A DNA stretch of 64,000 nucleotides from JAICMB01 sp963795935 (GCA_963795935.1 CAWCJO010000029.1:62001-126000), one strand, 5' to 3'; positions 8,573-18,378 are shown, counted from the first letter of the stretch. Translations and numbers: made by a program. Notes: generated by a model not told the origin, from the letters alone.

Positions 8573-9640
8573 TTACGCCAGCGGGAGTTCCGGCGCCGCC
8601 GCGTCCGAGCCGGAAACGGGAACGATCGCGCCTTCGGATGGCGTTTCCACGGCGGCATCCGCGTTCAGCTTCAGCGCAAGCTGCCGTCCCGTTCCGTTCA
8701 GATCGTTGTAGCGCTCATAGGCCTTGATGATTTTTTGGACCAGGTTGTGCCGCACCACGTCCTTGTCGTCGAAATAAACGAAGCTGATGCCTTCAACCCC
8801 GCGCAACACATCGACCGCGTCGACGAGGCCGCTGCGCTTGCCCGGGGGCAAATCGACTTGCGTCAGATCGCCCGTCACGACCATTTTCGAGCTGAAACCC
8901 TGGCGAGTCAGCACCATCTTCATCTGTTCCGCGGTACTGTTCTGCGCTTCGTCTAAAATGATGAAGCTGTCGTTCAGCGTCCGTCCGCGCATGAACGCGA
9001 TCGGCGCGACTTCAATCGTATTGCGCTCCAGAAGCTTCTCGACCTTATCCGCTTCCAACATGTCGTAAAGCGCATCGTATAGCGGCCGCAGATAGGGATC
9101 GACCTTCTCCTGTACGTTGCCGGGCAGAAAGCCGAGCCGCTCGCCCGCTTCAACCGCGGGCCGCGTCAGCACGATGCGGCTGACCTTTTTGTTGAGCAGC
9201 GCGGAAACCGCCATCGCCACGGCCAGATAGGTTTTGCCGGTACCCGCCGGGCCAATGCCGAAGACCAGGTCGTGCCGCTCAATGGCCTCCACGTAGCGGC
9301 GTTGATTGATGGTCTTGGGCGCCAGCACCTTCTTCCCGAAATTTCGTTGCCGCCCGCTCTGCACCATGCCGCGGAGCGTCACTTCGGGGTCCGACGTCAC
9401 GACGCGCAGATAGCTGTTCAGGTCGCCGTTGTTGAAAGTAGTGCCGCTCTTGACCAAGTCGGCATAATCTTCGAGGATGCTCGCTACACGGATTACGTTG
9501 GGCTCCTCGCCCTCAATCTCGAGGGAGTCGTTCAGCAAGCGGGTTTTCACTTTTAATCCGCTCTCGAGAAGCCTTATGTTCTCGTCACGGGTTCCAAATA
9601 GAGACTCGATACCACGACTGATCTGGACGCTTAGTTTCAT
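8573..9640 (-). CDS. phoH: PhoH-like ATPase (YbeZ type)
   Basis: A 355-residue PhoH-family P-loop NTPase: N-terminal KH-like region (~1-90), Walker A GPAGTGKT (~130-137) and Walker B FIILDEAQN in the typical NDSFIILDEAQN context, followed by the VVTGDLTQVDLP motif. PhoH proteins are RNA-helicase-like ATPases, and the YbeZ subgroup is functionally linked to YbeY. The position as first gene before ybeY agrees with this. The C-terminal ~40 residues (alanine-rich) extend past the conserved domain. It shares a 166-bp divergent intergenic region with the glycosyltransferase. Confidence 0.95.
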   Translation of the reverse strand: MKLSVQISRGIESLFGTRDENIRLLESGLKVKTRLLNDSLEIEGEEPNVIRVASILEDYADLVKSGTTFNNGDLNSYLRVVTSDPEVTLRGMVQSGRQRNFGKKVLAPKTINQRRYVEAIERHDLVFGIGPAGTGKTYLAVAMAVSALLNKKVSRIVLTRPAVEAGERLGFLPGNVQEKVDPYLRPLYDALYDMLEADKVEKLLERNTIEVAPIAFMRGRTLNDSFIILDEAQNSTAEQMKMVLTRQGFSSKMVVTGDLTQVDLPPGKRSGLVDAVDVLRGVEGISFVYFDDKDVVRHNLVQKIIKAYERYNDLNGTGRQLALKLNADAAVETPSEGAIVPVSGSDAAAPELPLA

Positions 9641-9806
9641 TCGAAGGGGAAGGGGCTTACCTCCTTACGCAATGACATTGGTTGCGGCGGGGGCAAGAAC
9701 CGCGCAGAATTGGGGTGGGGGAAGAACCGGCATCCGCGGACGCGGAAGTGAAGCAGACATCCAATGTCATTATATCACCCTCCCGTCCAACCACGACGGC
9801 GATACC
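9641..9806. promoter_or_regulatory. Divergent intergenic region with two CAATGNCATT palindromes
   Basis: Two copies of a small palindrome lie 80 bases apart in the region between phoH and the glycosyltransferase: CAATGACATTG at 9670-9680 and CAATGTCATT at 9762-9771. The two also form an 11-base inverted repeat with each other. The second sits directly before a TATAT stretch that could be part of a promoter for the plus-strand gene. The arrangement is operator-like; the regulator is unknown. Confidence 0.35.
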
Positions 9807-10952
9807 ATGCGAGTTCCCTTGTCTTACCAGCCGCGACCGAAACTCGACTTCATCTTCTTTGACGCCGGCGGTGGCCACCGCGCGGCGGCCACCGCCCTGA
9901 AGGCCGTCATCGAGCGCGAGGGGCTGTCTTGGGACGTTCGACTGGTGAATCTTCAGGAAATCCTCGATCCGCTCGATATCTTTCGAAAGTATACGGGTTT
10001 GCGTCTCGAAGACGTTTACAACACCATGCTCAAGAAAGGGTGGACGCTCGGATCGCCGCAGCTTACGGCGGCGATGCACGGCATCATCCGCATCTATCAC
10101 GGCGGCCAAGTAAAGCTGCTGAAGGAGTTCTGGGCGCGGGCGCGGCCAGACCTGGTGGTGTCGCTGGTACCGAACTTCAATCGCGCGCTGCATCGAAGCC
10201 TGGAAGGGCGTGCGCCTCTGGTGACTATTCTTACCGACCTGGCGGATTATCCTCCCCATTTCTGGATCGAGCGCGGGCAGGAGCAGTTTTTCATTTGCGG
10301 GACGGAGCGGGCAGCCGGGCAAGCGCTCGAAATGGGACATGCGGCGGAGCGCGTTTTTCGAACCTCCGGCATGATCCTACGACCGAAGTTTTACGAGTCG
10401 AGCGAGGTGGATCGCGCCTCCGAACGGATCAAGCTCGGGCTGAGGCCGGAGTTGCCGACGGGTCTGGTGTTGTTCGGCGGCGAAGGATCGCGCGCGATGC
10501 TCGATATCGCGAAATCCGTGAACGCCGGCGTGCAGCTCATCTTTATCTGCGGAAAAAATGAGCGCCTGGCGGCGCGGTTGCGAGCGACCGTCATGCGCGT
10601 GCCCGCTTCGGTGCATGGCTTCAGCGGCGAGATTCCTTACTTCATGAAGCTCGCCGATTTTTTTATCGGTAAACCGGGTCCGGGGAGCATCAGCGAGGCC
10701 ATTGCGATGAACCTCCCCATCATTGTGGAGAACAATGCTTGGACGCTGCCGCAGGAGCGCTACAACGCCCGATGGATTCGTGAGAAAGAAGTTGGCGTAG
10801 CGCTCAAATCCTTTCGCGACATCAATGCGGGACTGGCGGAGTTGCTGGAACCCGCGAATTTCGAGCGTTTCCGGGCCAACGCCGCGGCCATCGAGAATCG
10901 CGCGGTTTTTGAGATCGTAGAGGTGTTGGAAGGCCTCTTGAAGAGACTATAG
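9807..10952 (+). CDS. MurG/MGDG-synthase-type lipid glycosyltransferase
   Basis: A 381-residue GT-B enzyme. The N-terminal FDAGGGHRAAATALKAVIE is the glycine-rich loop of the GT28 processive diacylglycerol glucosyltransferase (UgtP) / MGDG synthase group. The C-terminal half has the donor-binding pattern GKPGPGSISEAIAMNLPIIV. Such enzymes transfer sugars from UDP-sugar to a lipid acceptor at the cytoplasmic membrane. I chose the ATG at 9807; the frame is open further upstream but overlaps phoH. Divergent from phoH; the hydrolase gene follows 15 bases downstream. Confidence 0.88.
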   Translation: MRVPLSYQPRPKLDFIFFDAGGGHRAAATALKAVIEREGLSWDVRLVNLQEILDPLDIFRKYTGLRLEDVYNTMLKKGWTLGSPQLTAAMHGIIRIYHGGQVKLLKEFWARARPDLVVSLVPNFNRALHRSLEGRAPLVTILTDLADYPPHFWIERGQEQFFICGTERAAGQALEMGHAAERVFRTSGMILRPKFYESSEVDRASERIKLGLRPELPTGLVLFGGEGSRAMLDIAKSVNAGVQLIFICGKNERLAARLRATVMRVPASVHGFSGEIPYFMKLADFFIGKPGPGSISEAIAMNLPIIVENNAWTLPQERYNARWIREKEVGVALKSFRDINAGLAELLEPANFERFRANAAAIENRAVFEIVEVLEGLLKRL

Positions 10953-10967
10953 GAAAGGCTTGAGTCC

Positions 10968-12860
10968 ATGCGATACATGGCGTTTATTCCGCTGTTGTGC
11001 GGCGCCGCTCTCGGCGCGAATGGGCCAGACGATTTGTTGCGCTGGATGGATGGGATCGCGCAGCGTCAGCTTGACCGTCGCGCGGCCGCAATCGAAGGCA
11101 TCACAACGCAGGCGCAAGCCCGCGAGCGGCAGAAGTTCGTGCGTGAAAAAGCGATCGCGCTGATCGGAGGTTTGCCGGATTACTCCGGACCTTTACACGC
11201 GCGCATCACGGGGCGAATTCAACAACCCGGGTTTCTGATCGAGAAGATCGTTTGGGAAAGTCTGCCGGGACTCTACGTCACGGCCAACCTCTACCGTCCG
11301 GAAAAATCCGGGCGGCTCCCGGCCGTGCTTCTGCCGCTAGGGCACTGGGAGTACGGCAAACCGGCGGTGCAGCTCATCGCGGGCAATCTAGCGCTGAAGG
11401 GCTTCGTGGTGCTGACCTACGATCCCATCGGCCAGGGCGAGCGATTGCAGGCCTACGACAGGCGCATCGGCGCATCATTAGTCGGGCCTTCGACGGAACA
11501 GCATTTTCTTGCCGGCGCGAAGGATATTCTCATCGGCAAGAGCTTCGCGCGGGATCGGATTTTCGATGCCAAGCGCGCGCTCGATTACCTGGTCACGCGG
11601 CCGGAGGTGGATAGGGAGCGCATCGGCGCGACGGGCTGCTCCGGCGGCGGCACGCTGACGACTTATATTGCGGCGCTCGATCCACGCATCAAGGTGGCGG
11701 CGCCGGCCTGCTATATCACTTCTTTTCGCGAGCTGTTTCGCGGCTCGGTCGGAGATTCGGAGCAGAGCATTCCCGGATTCATTTCGTCGGGTCTCGATCA
11801 GGTCGATTTTGTCGAAGCCTTCGCGCCGAAGCCTTGGCTGATCGGCTCGACGGAAGGGGATTTTTTTCCGATCGCGGGGACGAAAATGGCGTACGAAGAA
11901 GCGGCGCATTGGTACCGCATCTTCGACGCCGGCGAGCGCGTGAAATGGGTGGTCGGCCGGGGCGGCCATGGCACGCCGCTGGTTGTGCGCGAAGCTATTT
12001 ACGAATGGATGATTCGCTGGCTGAACAACGGCGAGGGATCGGCGAAGGAGCAGGACGTTCCGTTGCTGCCGGATTTCAAGCTATGGGCCACCAGGACGGG
12101 AGAGGTTTCGGATTTGGCGGGGAGCCGCGACATCTACGACGTAATCCGGGAGCGGTTTGAGAAGGAGAAGACGCGAGGGAGCAAGGAAGAGCTTTCGAAG
12201 GCGCTGACCCGTTGGATGGCCGATCCAGAGGGCGCTTCCGCATTCGGTTCCATTGCGCCAGAGCCCATCGTTCCCGCGCAGGCGGCCGGCAAGCGGCCGG
12301 CGGTGCTGCTGGTCGAGATGCGGGTCAGCGCGGCGCTGGACGTAAGGGCGCGCAAGCTCGCGGAAGCAGGCAACGTTGTTCAGGTATTTTTTCCGCGCGG
12401 ATTGCCGGAGCCGGGCAACCCCGGGCGCATCTTTTCGGGCGGCTGGATCATGAATACGCGCGCGTGGTTGATTGGCGCCAATCTGCCGGGCATGCGGGCG
12501 CACGATATCGTGAACGCGGCTGCCTCGCTCGCGGCGCGGGGCGACGTCGATGCCTCGCATATTCGGGCGGAAGCGGACGGAATTTCCGGAATTTGGCTTT
12601 TGATGGCGGCCGCCGCCGATTCCCGCATCCAGTCCGTCACGCTGCGCGGAACGCCTTACTGCTTACGCGCGGCTCTGCGCGAGCAACTTGCGCGCGATCT
12701 GCATGATGCCGCGCTCCCCGGATTCGCGTTGAGGTGGGACCTCAGCGATCTTCTCGATATGATCCAGCCTCGCAAGGTGACATGGATCGATCCAACGGAT
12801 TGGATGGAACACGTCAAGCCGCTGCGCGGCGATTATCAATATACGCCCGCCCAACAGTGA
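10968..12860 (+). CDS. Secreted alpha/beta hydrolase (acetyl-xylan-esterase/prolyl-oligopeptidase-like)
   Basis: A 630-residue exported protein with a short Sec-type signal (~1-17, ending at ALGA). The alpha/beta-hydrolase domain (~100-360) has the nucleophile elbow GCSGGG (Ser225), preceded by FDAKRALDYLVTRPEVDRERIG, typical of acetyl-xylan esterase and S9-like hydrolases, and a candidate catalytic His in GRGGHGTP. A second, weaker repeat of hydrolase-like sequence (~410-630) lacks a clear GxSxG and may be structural. Substrate unknown; plant or polysaccharide ester cleavage is plausible for this lineage. A good ribosome-binding site (AGGAAAGG) lies nine bases before the ATG. It converges with the ADOP permease. 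Confidence 0.85.
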   Translation: MRYMAFIPLLCGAALGANGPDDLLRWMDGIAQRQLDRRAAAIEGITTQAQARERQKFVREKAIALIGGLPDYSGPLHARITGRIQQPGFLIEKIVWESLPGLYVTANLYRPEKSGRLPAVLLPLGHWEYGKPAVQLIAGNLALKGFVVLTYDPIGQGERLQAYDRRIGASLVGPSTEQHFLAGAKDILIGKSFARDRIFDAKRALDYLVTRPEVDRERIGATGCSGGGTLTTYIAALDPRIKVAAPACYITSFRELFRGSVGDSEQSIPGFISSGLDQVDFVEAFAPKPWLIGSTEGDFFPIAGTKMAYEEAAHWYRIFDAGERVKWVVGRGGHGTPLVVREAIYEWMIRWLNNGEGSAKEQDVPLLPDFKLWATRTGEVSDLAGSRDIYDVIRERFEKEKTRGSKEELSKALTRWMADPEGASAFGSIAPEPIVPAQAAGKRPAVLLVEMRVSAALDVRARKLAEAGNVVQVFFPRGLPEPGNPGRIFSGGWIMNTRAWLIGANLPGMRAHDIVNAAASLAARGDVDASHIRAEADGISGIWLLMAAAADSRIQSVTLRGTPYCLRAALREQLARDLHDAALPGFALRWDLSDLLDMIQPRKVTWIDPTDWMEHVKPLRGDYQYTPAQQ

Positions 12861-12869
12861 TGGACCAGC

Positions 12870-15272
12870 TTATTCATGCCTGAGAGCGCTCATTGGATCA
12901 ATGCGCGCCGCTCGCCGCGCCGGCCAGAAACAGGCTTGTAGACCAGCGGCCAGCAAGATCGCCGCCGTGAGGCCGAACGACAGGGGGTCGAACGGCGAAA
13001 CGCCCCAAATTTGTTTTGAAAGCAGATGAACCGTGCACAAACTTGCGATCAGCCCCGCTGCGACGCCGCCCGCAAGCAGCCGCAATCCGCGGCCGATCAC
13101 CATCCCCGTAATGTCTGAGAGCGTGGCGCCAAGCGCCATCCGCACGCCGATCTCCCGAGTCTGCCGATCGACCATGTGGGACATGACGCCATAGACTCCG
13201 ATCACCGCGAGAGTTAATCCGAGGGACGCGAACAACGCAAACAGGACCAGGTTGAAGCGGGGACCGGCATAGACCCACTGATCCAGCGCCGTATCGAGCG
13301 CCTGCGCCTGCATCACGGGCTGATCCTTGTCGATGGCATAAACCTGGTCCCTCACGGCATTCGCCAGCGCCATGGGCTGCAAATCGGTGGAGACAAGCAG
13401 CGTGTCCGCAACGCCGGCGATGGTGTACGGGATGTAGATCTCCGGCATGATCTCTTCGCGCATGATGCTGTTCATCGCGTTTTGAACTACGCCGACGATC
13501 TGAAATGAATTGTCTGTGACCCGAAACGGCGCCGTGAGCAGGCGGGGAATGCGCACCGTGCGGCCGACGGCATCGTGCGCGCCGAAATAGCGATCCGCAA
13601 ATGCTCGATTTACAACGGCCAGGCGTTGCCTCGCCGTTACCTCCGCGCCGGTGAACATGCGGCCTTCGAGTAGCGGTATGCCGAGCGCGGCAGTGTATGC
13701 TTCGTTGGTCTGCTGGATTTGGACTGGACGAGTATCGCGATTTGCGCCGTTCACCTCGACTGGAGAGGACCAGTTTCCGAACGGATGCATGCTCGTGTTC
13801 AGACCCACGGCGCGCACGCCCGGCAGGGCCTGGGTGCGCCGCAGCAGCTCTTCAAAGAACGCATTGCGGCGCGTCGCATCGCGATAGCGCTCAGGCGACA
13901 AAGGGATCGACATAGTCAGCACGCGCGCGGAACGAAACCCGAGGTCCTGGGCCTGCATTGCGATTAGTGTGCGAATCATGAGGCTCGCCGAAACCAGGAG
14001 CATGAGGGAAAGCGCGACCTCGCCGACGACCAGCCCGTTACGGAATCGCCCCTGGGCCGACGACCCGGACATGCCGCGGCCGGCCTGCTTGAGTGGATTG
14101 GCAAGGTCGCGCCTGACGGTGTGCAGCGCGGGCGCGAGGCCGAACAGAATTGAGGTTGTCATCGAAACGCCCAGCGCGAACAGCAGTACGGGCGTTGCCA
14201 TGGCGATATGCGATTCGTCGGGAATTGTGCCCGGCGGCACGATCGCGACGATGGCATCCAGCGCGGCATAAGCGAGCACAGCGCCGATGCAGCCGGCCGC
14301 GAGCGCCAGGACCAGACTTTCGGTCAATAGCTGCCGCAGCAGGCGGCCGCGCGACGCTCCGAGCGAGGCGCGAATCGCCATTTCCTTTTGCCGCGACGCG
14401 CCTTTTGATAGGAGCAGGTTCGAAACATTCGAACAGGCGATGAGTAAGAGCAATGCCACGGCGCCGAACAGGATCCATAGCCCCTGCTGGATGCTGCTCG
14501 GGAATGTTTCCTTGAACGAGAGCAGTCCCACTCGCCATTGCTCGGGAAAATCGTTTGGAAATTGCCGTTTCAGATCCGCAATGATCGGCTGCAGATCGGC
14601 GTCGGCTTGCGCCGCGGTAACGCCCGGTTTCAAACGCCCGAGTACATGCACGATCTGAACATCGTCGACGACCTGACCACGATGATAGGTGATGGGCAGG
14701 TAGACGTCAGCGCCGCGCCACATGAAGCGCTGCGGCATGACGCCAACAACGGTTCGCATCTTCCCGTTGAGCAGCATCTGACGTCCGAGGACCTCGCGCG
14801 CGCCGCCGAATTGGCGTTGCCAGAACTTGTAGCCCAGCACCACGACCGCGGGAGCATCGCTCGCGCCGTCGGAGGGAACGATGGCGCGGCCGAGAAGCGG
14901 TGGAACGCCGAGCACCAGAAACGTATTCGTCGTTGCGTAGTTGCCGCGCAGACGGAGCGGCGAGCCTCGGCCAGTCCAGCGAACATCGCTGATAGTGGAG
15001 GCAATAACGCCATTGAAGATGGCGCTTCGCTCCGCGATTTCGAGATACTCGTCGGGCGTGTAATAGAGCCGGTAACCGCGGCTGCGCTGGTCCTGAACCT
15101 TCACGCTCATCAGCGTATCGACGTCTTTATACGGAAACGGATCGATGACAACCGCGTAGAGAACGCTGTACATGGCCGTGGTGGCCATGATGCCGAGCGC
15201 CAGGGAGAGCAGCGCTACGGCGGTGAATCCCGGATTGTTCTTCAGGCTGCGAAAGGCGTATCGAAAATCCAT
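12870..15272 (-). CDS. ADOP-type ABC transporter permease (MacB/FtsX-like)
   Basis: About 800 residues with two MacB-type periplasmic core plus FtsX permease units in tandem, as in the acidobacterial duplicated orphan permease (ADOP) group. The N-terminus MDFRYAFRSLKNNPGFTAVALLSLALGI is family-typical, and it ends with the conserved PARRAARIDPMSALRHE. The membrane helices occur near residues 20-45, 280-440 and 690-790. No ATPase gene is adjacent, which is normal for ADOPs. PadR-type regulators often precede ADOP genes, but none is found here. I prefer the start at 15272 (a TTG at 15293 is in frame) because a TATAGTGGG box lies just ahead. Confidence 0.93.
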   Translation of the reverse strand: MDFRYAFRSLKNNPGFTAVALLSLALGIMATTAMYSVLYAVVIDPFPYKDVDTLMSVKVQDQRSRGYRLYYTPDEYLEIAERSAIFNGVIASTISDVRWTGRGSPLRLRGNYATTNTFLVLGVPPLLGRAIVPSDGASDAPAVVVLGYKFWQRQFGGAREVLGRQMLLNGKMRTVVGVMPQRFMWRGADVYLPITYHRGQVVDDVQIVHVLGRLKPGVTAAQADADLQPIIADLKRQFPNDFPEQWRVGLLSFKETFPSSIQQGLWILFGAVALLLLIACSNVSNLLLSKGASRQKEMAIRASLGASRGRLLRQLLTESLVLALAAGCIGAVLAYAALDAIVAIVPPGTIPDESHIAMATPVLLFALGVSMTTSILFGLAPALHTVRRDLANPLKQAGRGMSGSSAQGRFRNGLVVGEVALSLMLLVSASLMIRTLIAMQAQDLGFRSARVLTMSIPLSPERYRDATRRNAFFEELLRRTQALPGVRAVGLNTSMHPFGNWSSPVEVNGANRDTRPVQIQQTNEAYTAALGIPLLEGRMFTGAEVTARQRLAVVNRAFADRYFGAHDAVGRTVRIPRLLTAPFRVTDNSFQIVGVVQNAMNSIMREEIMPEIYIPYTIAGVADTLLVSTDLQPMALANAVRDQVYAIDKDQPVMQAQALDTALDQWVYAGPRFNLVLFALFASLGLTLAVIGVYGVMSHMVDRQTREIGVRMALGATLSDITGMVIGRGLRLLAGGVAAGLIASLCTVHLLSKQIWGVSPFDPLSFGLTAAILLAAGLQACFWPARRAARIDPMSALRHE

Positions 15273-15281
15273 CCTGTGATC

Positions 15282-15290
15282 CCCACTATA
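15282..15290 (-). promoter_or_regulatory. TATAGTGGG box before the ADOP permease
   Basis: On the minus strand this nonamer reads TATAGTGGG and lies 9 bases upstream of the ATG. The same nonamer occurs before the RidA gene (28020-28028) and before the class V aminotransferase (40437-40445). It resembles a -10 element giving a very short leader. Confidence 0.35.
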
Positions 15291-15378
15291 CAAATACGAT
15301 GGATGGGAGAAAGAGTTACTCGAATGCAGCCGCGGCGTCGCAGGAAAAATCCGGGAGAAGACGGCTGGACGCGTTCTA

Positions 15379-15576
15379 TCAAAGGTTCATGATTTCGATA
15401 TCGCGCTTCAGTACTTCGGTCACAAGCTCGGATAACGGGACACCTGGTTTTTCGGCTTTCCCGGAGAGATACTCCCACACACGCTCTTCTCGATTGAGAT
15501 GGGCATCAGCAGCTTGGCTACGGGGGGATATGATGAAGGCCGCGAACCCTTTGCTGAAATCTCGGCGGGCATGTCA
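15379..15576 (-). pseudogene. Remnant of a small antitoxin-like protein gene
   Basis: The 530-base stretch between the ADOP gene and the amidohydrolase holds no intact gene. One minus-strand frame is clearly protein-like for ~60 codons: FAAFIISPRSQAADAHLNRE, then RVWEYLSGKAEKPGVPLSE and LVTEVLKRDIEIMN, ending at TGA (15379-15381). No start codon lies in the frame; ATG CCC GCC GAG ATT in the neighbouring frame (15605) looks like the lost N-terminus, separated by a frame break near 15558. The size and charged helical C-terminus resemble small ribbon-helix-helix/antitoxin proteins, but this is a guess. The remaining ~230 bases up to 15806 show nothing I can support. Confidence 0.35.
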
Positions 15577-15805
15577 TTGTTCTCAAGCGGTCGATTGTTC
15601 ATCAACCCTTTTCGTATTGCCGGCGCTCAGCGTTTGTCGCGCGGAGCCCCGATACCAGCCGGAGCTTGATCGCCGCGGGATCGGCAACCGGACCAAAGAT
15701 AGATTACCGGCACCGTTGGCGGCCATGCCGATCGCTAAGGTCCAGATCGGCGACCATGAGCAGGGTGGATCGCATGAGAAGGAGGGCCATATGCGGCGAA
15801 ACCCA

Positions 15806-17192
15806 CTATCGAAGCGAGGCGGAGACTTTAGCGCGGTACTCTTTGGCTTTCGCAATAATCTGCGCTTGATTGAGCGTCAGTGAGCGGCCGTCGCGCACGA
15901 TGGGCTTGCCATTGACGGTCACGTCCTGAACGTCGCTCCCCTTCAGCGCATAGACGATCTGCGAGTAAACGTTGTACAGCGGAACGGCGTGGGGGCGATC
16001 GAGGCGGAGAGTGATGAAGTCGGCGCGCTTGCCGGGTTCGAGCGATCCGATCTCTTTGTCCATCCCGGCGGCGCGAGCGCCGAGAATGGTCGCCATTTCG
16101 ATGGCCTGTTCGGCGGGCAGGGCGCGCGGGTCGCCGCTCGTGACTTTCTGAAGATCGGAAGCGAGGTTCATCTCTTCCATCAAGTCGAAATCGTTGTTGC
16201 TGCCGGCCGGGCCGTCCGTTCCGAGGCCGGTGGGGATGCCGGCTGCAAGCAGTTTCAAAACCGGCGCGACGCCGCTCGCAAGCTTCATGTTGCTGGAGGG
16301 GCAATGGGCGATTCCGGTCCCGTGCTTCTTGAGGATGGCAATGTCGCGATCGTCGAGCCACACGCCGTGGGCCGCAATGGTCGTGCCGTCGAGAACGCCC
16401 AGCACGTCGAGGAGCTCCGTGGGGCTCATGCCGCGTTTGGCCTCGCAGTCGTCGTTTTCGCGCTTCGTCTCCGAGAGGTGAATCACAAGCGGAACGCCGT
16501 AGCGATTCGCGAGCAGGCGCGCGGCGCGCAGATCGCGCATCGTTGTTGGTGTAGATGGAGTGCGGCGCGACGGCGGGCACAATCAGCGGGTCGTTCTTGA
16601 ACTGCTGGATGAAGCGCTCGGTGAAGCGCAACGAATCGGCCGGGGTCTTGGCGTCGGGGACCGGAAAGCCGATGATTGTCTCGCCGAGAATGCCACGCAT
16701 GCCGGCTTCTTTGGTGGCCTGCGCGGCGCGGTCTTCGTAATAATACATGTCGACGAAGGTGGTCGTGCCGGAGAGCATCATCTCGAGGCACGCCAGGCGC
16801 GTTCCCCAGAGCACGAAATCCGGCGTGACGTTTTTCGATTCGGCGGGGAAGATATATTTTTCGAGCCAGTCTTGCAGCGTGAGGTCGTCGGCGATGCCGC
16901 GCAGCAGCGACATGGCGGCGTGCGTGTGCGTGTTGATCAGTCCCGGCATGAGAATCGCGTCGGGCCGGTCGAGGCGTTGCGCGGCCTGGTAGCCGCTTCT
17001 CAATTCGGCGCGTGGGCCGACGGCGAGAATGCGGTCGCCGCGGACGGCCACGGCGCCGTTGTCGATGAGGCGGCGTGAGGGTCCATGGTGACGACGTAGC
17101 GCGCGGAGTAGATGGCATCGGCAGTTTCGGCGGATACGGCGAGAGTAAGGAAGCAGAGCGAGGAAGCAGGCCCTATTCAATGAACGACGCAT
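15806..17192 (-). pseudogene. Atz/Trz-family amidohydrolase (5-methylthioadenosine/S-adenosylhomocysteine deaminase-like), frameshifted
   Basis: The protein can be followed only by changing frame about three times: signal peptide and AETADAIYSARYVVTMDPHA in one frame (break near 17140 and 17075), then LIDNGAVAVRGDRILAVGP through GLINTHTHAAMSLLRGIADD to HSIYTN, then after ~16545 the rest from MRDLRAARLLANRYGVPL to the end. All metal ligands of the family survive: HTH near the N-terminus, HLSE, AAHGVW and GLGTDGPAGSNND. The C-terminal SLEPGKRADFI is also family-typical. It would be an exported deaminase acting on purine-type substrates, last in the nucleoside salvage operon and overlapping cdd by 20 bases. 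With all active-site motifs intact, the breaks could be recent decay or assembly indels. Confidence 0.8.
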
Positions 17193-17562
17193 CGAACGGC
17201 CTTGGGAAGAGATCTTTCATCTGGAACGTTTCCGATTTTCCGCGGAGGTTTGCGAGCCGCACTTCGATGTCGCCGCAAAACTCCCACAGAATCTGGCGGC
17301 AGGCGCCGCAGGGAGGCGTGAGGAGGCCTGTGTCGGCGACCACCACGATGCGGCGGAAATCCGCGGCGCCTTCGGAGATGGCTTTGAATACGGCGACGCG
17401 CTCGGCGCAGACCGTTAGCCCATAGCTGGCGTTCTCGACGTTGCAGCCCGTGAAGATGCGGCCGGATTCGTCCTCGAGAGCCGCTCCTACTTTGAATTTC
17501 GAAAACGGCGCGTGCGCGTTTTCCCGCGCCATGAGGGCGGCTTCGAAGAGGAGATCAGGCAT
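17173..17562 (-). CDS. cdd: Cytidine deaminase
   Basis: A 129-residue homotetramer-type cytidine deaminase, converting (deoxy)cytidine to (deoxy)uridine. The zinc/catalytic motifs are present: CAERVA (zinc Cys and proton-shuttling Glu) and PPCGACRQIL (two zinc cysteines), with the substrate motif GCNVENASYGLT before them. I chose the ATG at 17562 (MPDLLFEAAL); a TTG two codons earlier is possible. It overlaps the purine nucleoside phosphorylase end by 8 bases, placing it firmly in the salvage operon. Confidence 0.95.
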   Translation of the reverse strand: MPDLLFEAALMARENAHAPFSKFKVGAALEDESGRIFTGCNVENASYGLTVCAERVAVFKAISEGAADFRRIVVVADTGLLTPPCGACRQILWEFCGDIEVRLANLRGKSETFQMKDLFPRPFDASFIE

Positions 17563-18378
17563 GGGCAAGCCGGGGCAGCAGAGCTTTCAAAAGATTTACC
17601 AGGGTATCGCGAACGAGGCGTCCCGTTTCGAGCACTTCTTCATGATGGATCTTGCGCGGAAGAATGCCGGCGGCCATGTTCGTGACGCAGGAGATCGCGA
17701 GCGAGCGCAGGCCGAGATAGTTCGCAACGATGACTTCGGGAACCGTGGACATGCCGACCAGGTCGGCGCCGATGCCGCGCAGAAAACGAATCTCCGCGGG
17801 CGTTTCGTAACTGGGGCCGGGCATGGCGGCGTAGACGCCTTCGGGCAGTTCGATGCCCATTTCGGCCGCGACCTGGCGCGCAATGGCGCGGTAAGCGGCC
17901 GAGTAGGCGTCCGTCATGTCGGGGAAGCGCGGGCCCAGCGCATCGTCATTGGGTCCGACGAGAGGATTGATGCCTTGCAGGTTGATGTGGTCCGAAACGA
18001 GCACGAGCGCGCCCTGTTTATAGGCGAGATTGATGCCGCCCGCGGCATTGGTGAAGACCATGGACTTGACGCCGAGCTGCGCCAGAACGCGAACGCCGGT
18101 GGTCACTTGCGCGGGCGTGTAGCCTTCATAAAGATGCGCGCGGCCGGAGAGAACCGCGATTTCGAGACCGTCGAGCGATCCGATAATCAGTTTGCCGGCG
18201 TGGCCGATGGCGGTCGCTTGCGGCCATCCGGGAATGCCGGCATAGGGGATCGCGAGAGGATCGGCGAGCTCATCGGCGAAGGAGCCGAGGCCGCTGCCCA
18301 GGACCACGCCGATGCGCGGCGCGGCCTGAGTCAGGCGCCGGATGTGATCGACCGCCTCGCCTACTGGCCGCGGGTCAC
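17555..18378 (-). CDS. punA: Purine nucleoside phosphorylase, apparent frame break at the N-terminus
   Basis: A trimeric-type PNP (~270 residues) that phosphorolyses inosine/guanosine. Motifs: GVVLGSGLG (phosphate loop), GRAHLYEGYTP, NAAGGIN, MPGPSYETPAEIRFLR and GMSTVPEVIVA. The frame has no usable start: before EAVDHIRRLTQ there is no ATG, GTG or TTG. A GTG at 18376-18378 overlaps the transporter stop as GTGA, exactly where a coupled start is expected, but that frame meets TAG after five codons. Adding one base near 18364 would join GTG ACC CGC GGC to the PNP frame. I infer a one-base deletion, biological or from assembly. The domain itself is complete. Confidence 0.9.
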
